Shown: positions 8,627-17,313, counted from the stretch's first letter. The stretch: DNA of 34,938 bases from Yersinia ruckeri ATCC 29473 (GCF_000754815.1 NZ_KN150748.1:61116-96053); one strand, 5' to 3'. The notes: a model not told the origin generated them from the sequence alone. A program made the numbers and translations.

Positions 8627-8981
8627 CTACGCTGCCATCGCTGATACCTTTCCATCACTTTGTTCGCCTATTGAGAACCCCGGATACCAGCAGGCGAATT
8701 TATCCTGCAGCTCGTTATTCAGAACAGCGGTCCGAGTCTGTAACAAATAATGCGCCCCTTTTCTGCTCCACTGCATCTGCTGTTTTTTGGCCATTCGTCT
8801 GGCGATCACTTCATTTATCGTTGATTCCACAAACGCCGTTGAAACAGGCTCTCCGTACCGGTGCATTTCACCGTAGTTTGGGATCATCATCTTATTGTTC
8901 CGGATGTAGGTATACATTTCATCCAGGTGTTTTTGCAGGGATTTCATGCCTGCATAGTTGAGCTCAGGATCATCGCAATAC
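8627..8981 (-). pseudogene. Transposase C-terminal fragment, ISKra4-like, cut by the Tn3-family transposon
   Basis: The minus-strand frame runs from the outer edge of the Tn3-type terminal repeat to a stop at 8627, about 118 codons. It contains NYAGMKSLQKHLDEMY, NYGEMHRYGEPVSTAFVE and ARRMAKKQQMQW, the C-terminal signature of ISKra4-type transposases as I remember it. The first ATG at 8947 is internal. The upstream part of the gene is missing and the break coincides with base 8981/8982, so insertion of the Tn3-type element, or a deletion starting from it, removed the rest. The fragment cannot be active. Confidence 0.65.
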
Positions 8982-9015
8982 GGGGTTCTACGCCGGAACC
9001 CCAGATTTTTCCGTC
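8982..9015 (+). repeat. Left terminal inverted repeat of the Tn3-family element
   Basis: This 34-bp repeat begins GGGGTTCTACGCCGGAAC and ends TTTTTCCGTC. It is identical to the complement of 15433-15466, with similarity fading a few bases further in. GGGG ends and a length near 38 bp are usual for Tn3-family termini. Confidence 0.95.
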
Positions 9016-9186
9016 GTCAGGGTAAACTGACCGACCAGATTGCCTCCATCAATATGAAAACGATTAGCTAAACACTTCAAATACCGTATCCATTGCGGGC
9101 GTGGGTAACTGGATAAGTCTATTCACCCAGAAACCACCCCTTGGGATAAATTGTTATTTTCAGAAAGTGGTTGTACCCGACTTAAG

Positions 9187-11838
9187 TCAATTAAAATTAA
9201 GCTTTGGCTTCTCATTAGCTTTCTCCCATGCCTTTCTGGCCTTTGTGTAATCAGCTTTGATTGCATCGAAATGAGCCAACTCGGTGGTCACTACGCTGAG
9301 AGTGAGTGGTACCTCGTGAAATTCATCAGAGTGCGAATGAGCATCAATATAGCGTGACAGTGCAACCATCCGTTCATGTACACGGACAGCGATGGCTTCA
9401 TCGAAAAACACCTGGTTGAGCGTGAACGTGATATTCTCGCGCCAACGGCGCACAACATTGTTGAATAGCTTTTTCTGGATGAAATCCTCATAGGCGGTTC
9501 GTAAGCTCCCGCAGGCTTTCTCCAACGCATCGTGTTGCGCGTCACCTGCTAACGTCTGCGCTGTATCAAAATATTTCTTCGCCCGGTCACGTGCGGCCCC
9601 CTCATAGTCTTCATGCGGAAACGCCAGCTGATCAATAGTGCCAGGCGTCTCAGTGCCGTCTCGCCAAACGGTACGCCCAGCAAAAGCCACCCCCATTTCC
9701 TCTGCGGCTGTCGCCAAATAGTTCGTGAACAGAATATCGTGGGTGAAGACAATAACCTGCCGTCGAGCAGCCTCCTCCACTAAACGCTGAGCAATCGATT
9801 CCTTACGCATATGATCCATGGACGTCACAGGATCATCGAACACGACCCCCACGCAGGAACCATTGAGTTCTATCTCCGTCAGAAAGTCTGCCAGTGCAGC
9901 TGCGGTCTGTTCGCCTTCACTTAGCACTCGAGAAGGATCGACACCAGTCATCTCAGCGTTGGCTATTTCGATCTTACGATCCGTAATGCCTGTATTGCCA
10001 GCGAACCGGAATTGCACGGGCAACACCAATCGCAGCGCCGTGCAGTTTTCCGTGAAGCGTGCGATGAAGTCTTGCGCAACAAGTTCTGTCACAAGGGCCT
10101 TCTGCTTGGCTGTAATCTTGCGCTGAATGGTGGAGAAACCAGAGATACAAGCATTGGCCTTCGCCACCCATTTTAGATCCTCGACAGCAGCAACGATGTC
10201 TTCATATTGACCAATAAGACGATGGCGGTCATTGAGTAACTGCTGTTCCGACAGAAGTTCCTCGATCAACACCTTGGGATCATTCAGTCGCAGCTTTCCA
10301 TTGTCCTGCTGCAAGCGCTCCACTAATGCAACAATACGCTGTGAAACAGCGTCATGATCCAGTAGGGTTACTCTTGGAGATAATTCATTCACTATTGCCT
10401 GGGTTAAGGCCTCAATGACCAGCCGGAAACCTTCAATATGACTCGTGATGTCCGCCTCCAACACGGGATCTAATTCATGCAACGTGCGCCGAGCAGCACT
10501 CTCTTGAGCGAAAAAGGTTAGATCCATATTGCTAAGGGATACACCATAGCTCGTCAACTTCTCTCTAGCTGTCGCCAACTGCGTTTCGATATCACTGTTG
10601 ACTAACTGATAAAACCGCAACAGGCGATTAACGCTGTCTGTATCTAGCGTCTGATGGCACAACACGCAGCGCGCGTCATCAGCCCTCGGTGGAAACGTAT
10701 CGTGCGGGTAGGCTTCCTGGCTATAGGTGATCGCAGCAAACAACAAATCTCGCCATGCGGTCGTTCCAACGGGCTGCACCGGCTCGCTGCCAAGCTGAGC
10801 TGCAGACAATGCAGCCCCTTTCTCGACCAGTAAACTGATCTGTGTTGCAGACTCGGAAATGTTCTTCACAGTCTCTGATTTTACACCTGTCGCCAGAGAC
10901 GAAATGGAGGCTTTGACAGCGTTCAAATCTATGATGCGCTGTTCGTTCTTTTTAATGACTTCCTTTGGATCAGTAGTCCGCAGTTCGGTAAGTTGCTGCT
11001 CAACCGTCTGGAGCCGAGCAGCCTCGGCATCACCGAACACTGCGAACTCTTTTAATCTCATCAGATCAGTTTGTGCAGTCAGCGAGGCGAGCGTGATTGC
11101 CACCACCGACTTGCTGTCTTGGATGACGAATTTGTCCGTCGCTGGCGTGCGCCGTGTGATCTCGTCGTTTAACTTGGTTTGCAGTTTGCTTAAAGCAGCC
11201 ACCATCCGTGGAAAAACATCGAATAGATAGGGCATGACCTGGAATGCATTGCGATCATCTAGGTGCACGCGAACGCAGGTCGCGTCGAAAACGGCGAAGC
11301 CATCACGCAGTCGCTGACACGGCTCTTGATGGACAAATGTAATGCTCGAACCATCATCGAAGGAGAACGTCGCCGTTGGTTTGGGCTGCTTGTCCTTTGC
11401 GAGCTTCACGTCGCCCAGAATCCCAGTATCTTTCGACCGCGTAAAGCATGCAGACTTCAACATGCGGGCATAGCCAGACTTACCTGCCCCATTGGGACCA
11501 TAGACCACCGTCAGATTGGGTCCAAAGCTCAAAGTTTGGTCAACAGCTAGAGCGTTAACCCCTGAAACCGATGATATCGCAGTCAATGTACTGACGACCG
11601 TTGGTTCGTTTACCTGAAACTGTGGCAGCGTCATGTTGCAAACCATGCGGTTAGCTCCAGAGCTTGCTAGGTTTTGGTCAATAAGGTATTCGGCAAATAT
11701 CTCATCAATAACTTTATCGGGCAGGTCAACTTCCGTCACTAGTTTACTGAGCAGGAAAGACTGCCAGCTAGGCAGAGTTTTTCCCCAGGCGGACAACTCG
11801 TCCATTATGTTAAATGTTGATTGCGTTGTGGCGCTCAT
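9187..11838 (-). CDS. ABC/Rad50-like ATPase with possible HEPN-type C-terminus, 883 aa (RloC/PrrC-like candidate)
   Basis: A single polypeptide holds Walker A GPNGAGKS (114-121), a central helical region with one CVLC pair (391-394) in zinc-hook position, the ABC signature LSEGEQ (639-644), Walker B VGVVFDDP (663-670) and an H-loop in VFTHD (H700). In the helical C-terminus, R797 and E801 are spaced R-x3-E, with H834 and H836 about 33 residues on. That arrangement recalls the Arg-Glu-His set described for PrrC/RloC anticodon nucleases. An ATP-driven sensor with a C-terminal RNase is thus possible but unproven. The ATG overlaps the tnpR stop (ATGA), so expression is coupled to the resolvase. 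It is the only passenger of the transposon, which suggests a selectable role such as phage defence. Confidence 0.8.
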   Translation of the reverse strand: MSATTQSTFNIMDELSAWGKTLPSWQSFLLSKLVTEVDLPDKVIDEIFAEYLIDQNLASSGANRMVCNMTLPQFQVNEPTVVSTLTAISSVSGVNALAVDQTLSFGPNLTVVYGPNGAGKSGYARMLKSACFTRSKDTGILGDVKLAKDKQPKPTATFSFDDGSSITFVHQEPCQRLRDGFAVFDATCVRVHLDDRNAFQVMPYLFDVFPRMVAALSKLQTKLNDEITRRTPATDKFVIQDSKSVVAITLASLTAQTDLMRLKEFAVFGDAEAARLQTVEQQLTELRTTDPKEVIKKNEQRIIDLNAVKASISSLATGVKSETVKNISESATQISLLVEKGAALSAAQLGSEPVQPVGTTAWRDLLFAAITYSQEAYPHDTFPPRADDARCVLCHQTLDTDSVNRLLRFYQLVNSDIETQLATAREKLTSYGVSLSNMDLTFFAQESAARRTLHELDPVLEADITSHIEGFRLVIEALTQAIVNELSPRVTLLDHDAVSQRIVALVERLQQDNGKLRLNDPKVLIEELLSEQQLLNDRHRLIGQYEDIVAAVEDLKWVAKANACISGFSTIQRKITAKQKALVTELVAQDFIARFTENCTALRLVLPVQFRFAGNTGITDRKIEIANAEMTGVDPSRVLSEGEQTAAALADFLTEIELNGSCVGVVFDDPVTSMDHMRKESIAQRLVEEAARRQVIVFTHDILFTNYLATAAEEMGVAFAGRTVWRDGTETPGTIDQLAFPHEDYEGAARDRAKKYFDTAQTLAGDAQHDALEKACGSLRTAYEDFIQKKLFNNVVRRWRENITFTLNQVFFDEAIAVRVHERMVALSRYIDAHSHSDEFHEVPLTLSVVTTELAHFDAIKADYTKARKAWEKANEKPKLNFN

Positions 11839-12455
11839 GTTCTTAATCCATCGAGTAATTTAGCCCCGTCCGGTCGTAATTCACCTTTGGGTGAAACATG
11901 CCGGTATAACGTCTGCCGGGTAATGTTCAACTCTTGGCACAAATCGCTAACCTTGGTTTCTGATTGCCCCATTGCTGCCATGGCCAGTCGCAGTTTAGCT
12001 GCTGTCATTTTAAAGGGTCTTCCTCCTTTTCGGCCGCGAGCTCGCGCTGAAACCAGACCAGCGACCGTGCGTTCCTTAATTAATTCGCTTTCAAATTCAG
12101 CCAGAGCGGCAAAAATACCAAAAACCAGTTTTCCTGCAGCTGTTGTCGTATCGATAGCTGCACCTTGGCCTGTTAACACTTTAAGGCCAATACCACGTCC
12201 TGTCATATCATGCACGGTATTGATTAAGTGACGCAGGTCACGACCAAGTCGATCCAGTTTCCAGACAACCAGCGTGTCTCCTTCACGCAGGGCTTTGAGG
12301 CAAGTTGTAAAACCGGGGCGATCTTCACGTTTTCCTGACGCACTATCTTCATAGAGGTGGTCTGGCATTACACCGGCAGCAATCAATGCATCATGCTGTA
12401 AATTATTTGTCTGCGAACCATCCGCTTTTGACACTCGCATATAACCAATTAACAT
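11835..12455 (-). CDS. tnpR: Tn3-family resolvase (serine recombinase), 206 aa
   Basis: The protein begins MLIGYMRVSKADGSQTNN with catalytic Ser9, followed by LYEDSASGKREDRPGF, the KLDRLGRDLRHLI arginine motif and AEFESELIKERT. A C-terminal helix-turn-helix (about 165-190, DLCQELNITRQTLYRHV) binds res. It resolves cointegrates made by TnpA and normally represses both genes. It is transcribed away from tnpA, with the res region at 12456-12621 between them. Its last four bases (ATGA) overlap the start of the 883-aa ATPase, so that passenger is under tnpR control. Length and motifs are complete; it is probably active. Confidence 0.95.
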   Translation of the reverse strand: MLIGYMRVSKADGSQTNNLQHDALIAAGVMPDHLYEDSASGKREDRPGFTTCLKALREGDTLVVWKLDRLGRDLRHLINTVHDMTGRGIGLKVLTGQGAAIDTTTAAGKLVFGIFAALAEFESELIKERTVAGLVSARARGRKGGRPFKMTAAKLRLAMAAMGQSETKVSDLCQELNITRQTLYRHVSPKGELRPDGAKLLDGLRT

Positions 12456-12463
12456 TTCTCACC

Positions 12464-12621
12464 TGTCACATATACGTTCGATTATGTGACACTCTGATTT
12501 TGAGGTCACAATCTGTCAATGAAGGTCACATTACCCGTCATTTAAATTATGACACGTAAAGGTGTAATTTTAATGATAATGTGACAATTACGTTTTTAAG
12601 GGGTATGCATAAGGATCAAGG
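12464..12621. promoter_or_regulatory. res: res region between tnpR and tnpA
   Basis: Between the divergent genes lies a 28-bp dyad, TGTCACATA (12464-12472) and TATGTGACA (12483-12491) around a 10-base spacer. This is the layout of a resolvase crossover site. Further TGTCA/TGACA half-sites follow at about 12514-12559 and 12593-12586 (ATGTGACA), as expected for accessory sites II and III. The promoters of both genes should lie here and be repressed by TnpR. Exact sub-site limits are approximate. Confidence 0.75.
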
Positions 12622-15434
12622 ATGGCCAATAAAAATAAACTCCTCAGTATTCTTTCGGACGCCGAGCAGGAAGCATTATATGGTATCCCTGATTTCGATG
12701 ATGCACAGCGGCTGGAGTTTCTGGCTCTGGATGAATCTGAATTGGAACTGGTGAACAATCGTAAAGGGCTTCATGCTCAACTCTTTTGCATTCTGCAAAT
12801 CGCTTACTTTAAAGCCAAACACCTGTTTTTTCGCTTCGGCTGGGATGATGTTCAGGACGACTGCAAGTTTGTTCTGAGCCGTTATTTCCCGGGAGAGCCA
12901 CCTCCAGACAAATCTCCTTCTAAGCACGAGCGCTATGCTCAGCGGGAAAATATCTGCGCGCTGTATGGTTACCGACCATGGTCATCAGCACTGTCTTCAC
13001 AGCTTGAACAACAGGCCGCTCGGATTGTTCACCGCGATGTGACCCCCGGCTTTGTCGCCACTGAGCTGATTATCTGGCTCAACGCGCATAAAATCATCCG
13101 CCCCGGCTACACCACACTTCAGGAACTGGTGAGCCAGGTTCTTTCTGATGAAAGGCAGCGGCTGGGACGTATTCTGACGGAACAGCTTGATGACGCCGCC
13201 ATTGCTGACCTAAAAAAACTGATTGAACGGGATGATACCCTTTCCCGACTTGCGGTCCTCAGGCAGGATGCGCGTGACTTTGGCTGGCGTCAGATGGTCC
13301 ATGAGCGGGAGAAACGGGCCATCCTGGAACCGCTGCATCGCAAGGCCTGCGACATCCTGCCAGCGCTGAATATTTCTCAGCAAAATCTGTTGTACTACGC
13401 CAGTCTGGCAAATTTCTATACCGTTTACGATCTCCGCAATCTGAAGCCTGAGCAGACCCGCCTTTATCTGCTGTGTTATGCCTGGATCCGTTATCGCCAG
13501 TTCAGCGACAACCTGGTGGATGCTATGTTTTTCCATATGAAACAGCTTGAAGATGAGAGCCGCAGTGGCAGGCCGTTGACGGTATGACGGCGTTAATCCG
13601 GCGTCACTTGAGGCCATTATATCTGTCACTCGACCTCACCAGCGTGGTTCAGGACAGCCCCTGGGCTGAGGCGCTGAGCTGGCTAAGAATGGTGTTCAGC
13701 AAAAAGCAGACGCTTTTGCAGCGACCACTGGCGGAATGTCCGCCGGAAACATTACCGGAACGCCTGCGTCCATACCTGCTGGAGTTTGGTGAAGATGGCG
13801 AGCCCACAGGCCTGAATGCCGGGCGCTATGAGTTCTGGCTCTATCGTCAGATAAGAAAGCGTTTTAAGTCGGGGGAATTCCACCTCAACAACAGCCTCCG
13901 GCACCGCCATCTTTCAGATGAACTGGTACCGGAAGGGGAACAGGCCGCAGTGCTGGCTGCAATGAACATCCCCTTTCTGCAGAAGCCAGTTAAAACGCAA
14001 CTAAAGGCGCTGGAGTCCGAACTGCATCGGCAATGGAAAGCGTTTAACCGCGAACTAAAACAGGGGAAACTGAAACATCTGGAATACGATCAACAAACGC
14101 AGAAACTGACCTGGCATAAATCCGTGGTCAGTCGTCATAAAGCGCAGGAGAAGAGTTTTTATGAACAACTGCCATTCTGCGATGTAACCGACGTTTTCCG
14201 CTTTGTTAACGAGCACTGCCGGTTTCTGCCCGCCATGAAACCGCTGCAGCCTCGATATGCCAAAAACGAAGTTGATGCAGACAGCCTGATGGCTGTCATC
14301 GTTGCCCAGGCGATGAATCATGGTAACCATGTGATGGCGCGAACCAGCGATATTCCGTTTCATGTGCTGGAAACCACGTATGAGCAGTATCTTCGGCTGG
14401 CATCGCTGCTCACGGCCAATGACTGCATCACCGATGCCATAGAGGCACTGCCGATTTTCCCGCTCTATTCGTTTGATCCGGGAACGCTTTATGGGGCCGT
14501 TGACGGACAAAAATTTGGCGTTGAACGACCGACAGTAAAAGCCCGGCATTCGCGTAAATACTTCGGCCGCGGTAAAGGCATGGTGGCCTACACGCTGTTA
14601 TGTAACCACATCCCGATCAACGGATACCTGATTGGCACAAACGACTACGAAGGCCACCATGTCTTTGATATCTGTTACCGCAACACTTCAGAGGTTAAAC
14701 CCACGGCCATCACCGGGGACATGCACAGCATCAACAAAGCCAACTTTGCAATCCTGCACTGGTTTGGCCTGCGCTTTGAACCTCATTTTACGGATTTGAA
14801 CAGGCAGCTACAGGAGTTGTATTGCACCCGAGACCCATCGGCCTATAAAAAATGCCTGATTCAACCCGCTGGACAGATTGACCTGAACCTTATCATCCGT
14901 GAAAAAAGCAACCTCGACCGCATTGTCGCCACGCTGGGGCTGAAAGAAATGACGCAGGGAACGCTGATCCGCAAACTGTGTACGTACACAACAACCAACC
15001 CGACAAGACAGGCGGTATTTGCATATGACCTGCTGGTTCGCAGTATTTACACGCTAAAGTATCTGCGGGATCCGCAGCTGGAACGCAATATCCGTCGTTC
15101 TCAGAACCGGGTTGAATCTTATCACCAGCTACGCGCCGCGGTAGCCAAAGTCGGCGGAAAGAAAGAGTTAACCGGGAAAAATGACATTGAAACGGAAATC
15201 AGTAATCAGTGTGGGCGGTTGATCTGCAACGCGATCGTTTACTACAACTCCGCGATCCTGTCTCGATTGCTGGAACGACTGGAAACGGAAGATAACACCA
15301 AAGGCATTGAGGCTCTGCCCCGGATATCACCGGTGGCCTGGCAGCATATTTTGCTGAACGGGCATTACATCTTCCAGAGCAACAATGAGATTATTGACCT
15401 GGATGCGCTGGTTGCCGGGCTGAAACTGAGATGA
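12622..15434 (+). pseudogene. tnpA: Tn3-family transposase, broken by internal deletion/frameshift
   Basis: The first frame (12622-13587, 321 codons) ends soon after FFHMKQLEDES. The second frame is open from 13557 to 15434 and resumes with WQAVDGMTALIRRHLRPLY. Tn3-family transposases normally have more residues between these conserved blocks and total near 1000; here the joined pieces make about 935. So a deletion of perhaps 50-60 codons near 13553-13566 has also changed frame. The C-terminal catalytic core is intact: the first Asp in YGAVDGQKFG, the second in AITGDMHSINK and the Glu in SQNRVESYHQL. The stop overlaps the right terminal repeat. A short ATG-led second product (13584) could exist but would lack the DNA-binding N-terminus. 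Deletion size rests on remembered family lengths. Confidence 0.85.
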
Positions 15435-15466
15435 CGGAAAAATCTGGGGTTCCGGCGTAGAACCCC
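15433..15466 (-). repeat. Right terminal inverted repeat of the Tn3-family element
   Basis: This is the exact complement of 8982-9015. It overlaps the last bases of the tnpA stop codon. The next five bases outward are TATAT, which do not match the left flank AATAC. Confidence 0.95.
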
Positions 15467-15874
15467 TATATATCACTTCATCGTAACGAAACTAAGCAAA
15501 ACTTCAATATTTGGGTTTATGGCGAAAAAAATGATCTAAAGAGAGGTAGTGGGCTGTTCGTACCGCAAGAAGGCGTGACCTTTGACCACCATTTTCTATT
15601 GCCAAAAGATGGTGCAGACTTTGTGTTTTTTGCTGGAACTTACAAGTTATCTGTTTTTGCTCAAGGGATTGGCCAGAGAGTTCCTACCAAGTTGATGACC
15701 ATTAACTTAACAATTAGCGAGTCTGAATCCAGATCGTTAATTGAACCATGCAGAGGAATCTACTTCGATTGGGGACCAGATCAACAGAGCTATCATTCTC
15801 ATATCGCGGAAAAGCGCCCCGAGAAGAAAAAAATTGACCTAAATGCCATGGTCGAGAGCCTTAAGTTAGATTGA
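15467..15874 (+). pseudogene. Chimeric ORF: unknown protein fragment fused to a second TnpA C-terminus
   Basis: From the outer edge of the Tn3-type repeat an open frame of about 135 codons runs to the TGA at 15872-15874. Its first 115 or so residues (NFNIWVYGEKNDLKRGSG, FVFFAGTYKLSVFAQG) are not recognised and have lost their start. The last 13, IDLNAMVESLKLD, match the end of the neighbouring TnpA (IDLDALVAGLKLR) at seven positions, and are followed by a Tn3-type terminal repeat. I infer that a deletion joined an unrelated gene in frame to the tail of a second Tn3-family transposase. No start codon with a ribosome site is obvious; a GTG at 15575 is internal. Confidence 0.7.
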
Positions 15875-15906
15875 CAAAATTTTGGCGGGTTCCCGCTTAC
15901 AACCCC
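15871..15906 (-). repeat. Terminal repeat of a second, different Tn3-family element
   Basis: Read on the minus strand from 15906 the sequence starts GGGGTTGTAAGCGGGAACCC and goes on to TTTTGTCA. It shares GGGGTT, GGAACCC and GTCA with the other element's terminus in the same spacing but differs elsewhere, so it comes from a related yet distinct transposon. Its outer edge cuts an IS6-family transposase at 15907. The partner end is not seen in the window. Confidence 0.75.
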
Positions 15907-16385
15907 TATTAAGTATTTTCGGCTGTCTTTCAACCGGATAGGGTTTTAACACTCGTTTAAGGAATTGATAGGCCGCATTTTTATTTCGTTTAGGCGAAAA
16001 GTAAAAATCTAATGTAGTACCGTGCTTATTAATGGCGCGATAGAGATAAAACCATTTTCCGTTGACTTTGATATAGGTTTCATCGAGTTGCCATGAGGAG
16101 TCGGCATGCGTAAATTGATATCGTTTCAATTTCTGACGAAGTATGGGTGCATATTCAATAAACCAACGGTAAATGGTAGAGCGATGAACGGAAATCCCAC
16201 GCTCTGCCAGCATATCGCTGACATTGGCATAACTCATCGGGGTTGAACCGTACCAACGTAAGCACCACAGGATGATCTCGGGTGCAAAATGTTTCCATTT
16301 GAAATCGCTAGGGGTCATGTGGGTTCATTGAAGAAGGGATGAATAGCCTCAGTTTTCATGACAACTCCATTTTTTGCAACAAGCC
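15907..16385 (-). pseudogene. IS6-family (IS26-like) element remnant with truncated transposase
   Basis: The transposase starts at 16318 (MTPSDFKWKHFAPEIILWC) and carries WYGSTPMSYANVSDMLAERG (HTH region) and WQLDETYIKVNGKWFYLYRA with the first catalytic Asp. It runs to PYPVERQPKILN, where the second Tn3-type terminus interrupts it; the remaining 13 codons of the frame are terminal-repeat sequence. The second Asp, the Glu and the C-terminus are missing, so it is inactive. The IS left end, with the family's TTGTTGCAA motif, lies near 16385 and has inserted into the end of the upstream HEPN-like gene. This orders events: IS6 insertion first, then the second Tn3-type element into the IS. Confidence 0.85.
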
Positions 16386-17126
16386 CGTCTTAACCACTGC
16401 TGGCACTGGTTTGCGGTGATATCCTTTTTTTTTATTCTGAATCATCTTGTGAATACAGCTTTTTTTATCTATTTTCATTGTTTTCCCTAAAGTATTTATA
16501 TGATTATCATCTTTTGTGAGCCAGTCTAAAACTTCCGGGCGTAAATAGGGACTCATTTTGCAGGTGAAAAATACTCGCTTTTCCAGCACTATCTCTTCCC
16601 TCTCGGTATTTTCACCGTTTTTATTTTGAAAGTTAAAAATACGGCTTTGGTTTGCGTTAAGACTTTGACTTATATTTTTTCCTTTGGGTTTATGTGTTTC
16701 ACAAATATCCTCAAGCACCTGAATAACGTTATCCAAAGCATCCAGCTCTTTGTATCGACCGTTTTCGGTAAGGCTGGCATCACCCAGCATCAGGCTGTCT
16801 TCAAAATACCTATTTTTTCGGATATTAACATCATCGATAAACTTAATCTGTTCTTCCGTGAGTGTCAGATCTATATATTGGCAGTCTCCCAGTATTTTAT
16901 TTAGATCATGACTATATTGGTTTATGGTAAAACCACGGTATAAAAAAATGGCTTTGAGTTTTTTCTCTATGGCCTGTTCTGCCATCCACCAAAATTGATT
17001 TATGAATTGCAACGAATAGCAAATACGTGCTGCCAGATAATCATTATCTGCACTTCGGCGAAAACATTCAGTTGCGATAATATTTAATACCGCAGCAGGG
17101 ACTTCAGACTTCGTTACATCAGACAT
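16356..17126 (-). CDS. HEPN-like protein, 3' end replaced by IS6 sequence, 256 aa
   Basis: The N-terminal 120 residues resemble a HEPN helical domain: QFWWMAEQAIEKKLKAIFL (44-62), YSHDL (71-75) and NIRKNRYFED (101-110). The canonical RNase motif R-x4-H is not seen, so catalytic ability is doubtful. The rest is lysine- and asparagine-rich and not recognised. The last nine or so codons (LLQKMELS) are IS6-end sequence, so the native C-terminus is lost. The coding sequence is AT-rich compared with nearby transposon genes, which suggests separate origin. The start has AAGG eight bases upstream. A perfect 12-bp inverted repeat lies 36-74 bases upstream and may be its operator. No MNT-type nucleotidyltransferase partner is present. 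Confidence 0.55.
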   Translation of the reverse strand: MSDVTKSEVPAAVLNIIATECFRRSADNDYLAARICYSLQFINQFWWMAEQAIEKKLKAIFLYRGFTINQYSHDLNKILGDCQYIDLTLTEEQIKFIDDVNIRKNRYFEDSLMLGDASLTENGRYKELDALDNVIQVLEDICETHKPKGKNISQSLNANQSRIFNFQNKNGENTEREEIVLEKRVFFTCKMSPYLRPEVLDWLTKDDNHINTLGKTMKIDKKSCIHKMIQNKKKGYHRKPVPAVVKTGLLQKMELS

Positions 17127-17161
17127 GTGGTTAGCCTTATAGAGAGTAAGTTATTATGACC

Positions 17162-17200
17162 ATCATTTCGTGCTACTTTCTACAAAAGGCACGAAATGAT
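17162..17200. promoter_or_regulatory. Perfect 12-bp inverted repeat upstream of the HEPN-like gene
   Basis: ATCATTTCGTGC (17162-17173) and GCACGAAATGAT (17189-17200) form a perfect dyad around a 15-base spacer, 36 bases upstream of the HEPN-like start. No T-run follows on either side, so an operator or recombinase site is more likely than a terminator. Confidence 0.6.
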
Positions 17201-17289
17201 ACTGCAATCCAAATCGTTTTGTGTTTGCAGTATATCACAACTAAACTAACCTGTGTGGCGGTGCGGGAATGTCCTGATTTTCGTCGCCC

Positions 17290-17313
17290 TTGGCTTTACC
17301 CTCAGAGTACCAA
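17290..17313 (+). repeat. 24-bp direct repeat, copy 1 (possible recombination site)
   Basis: The sequence is TTGGCTTTACCC, then TCAGAG, then TACCAA. Copy 2 at 17904-17927 differs by one base (TGCCAA). TTGG at one end and CCAA at the other, with a short core between them, resembles a tyrosine-recombinase core site, and similar arms occur upstream of the recombinase at 24350. Confidence 0.7.

Larger units (their letters stand above)
8982..15466. mobile_element. Tn3-family transposon carrying an ATPase gene, 6485 bp
   Basis: Perfect 34-bp terminal inverted repeats (starting GGGGTTCTACGCC) lie at 8982-9015 and 15433-15466. Between them are a resolvase gene and a TnpA gene reading outward from a shared region with res-like repeats, and one passenger gene in line with tnpR. 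The flanking five bases are AATAC on the left and TATAT on the right, so there is no target duplication. The left flank is an ISKra4-like fragment and the right flank an unrelated truncated ORF, so neighbouring DNA has been lost since insertion. TnpA is frameshifted, so the element probably cannot move by itself, but its ends could be used by a related transposase supplied in trans. Confidence 0.93.

Noticed and set aside
9818..10126. Plus-strand ORFs of about 100 codons inside the Tn3-borne ATPase gene
   Set aside because: They lie wholly opposite a gene with complete ATPase motifs and show no domain of their own.
15575..15874. A 99-codon plus-strand ORF as a genuine intact small gene
   Set aside because: Its frame is open back to the transposon edge, the GTG start is internal without a ribosome site, and its tail is TnpA-like, so it is better read as part of a chimeric remnant.
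16920..16950. A TGGTTTTACC-like match on the minus strand inside the HEPN-like gene as a further recombination arm
   Set aside because: It falls in coding sequence, lacks the paired arm, and is short enough to occur by chance.
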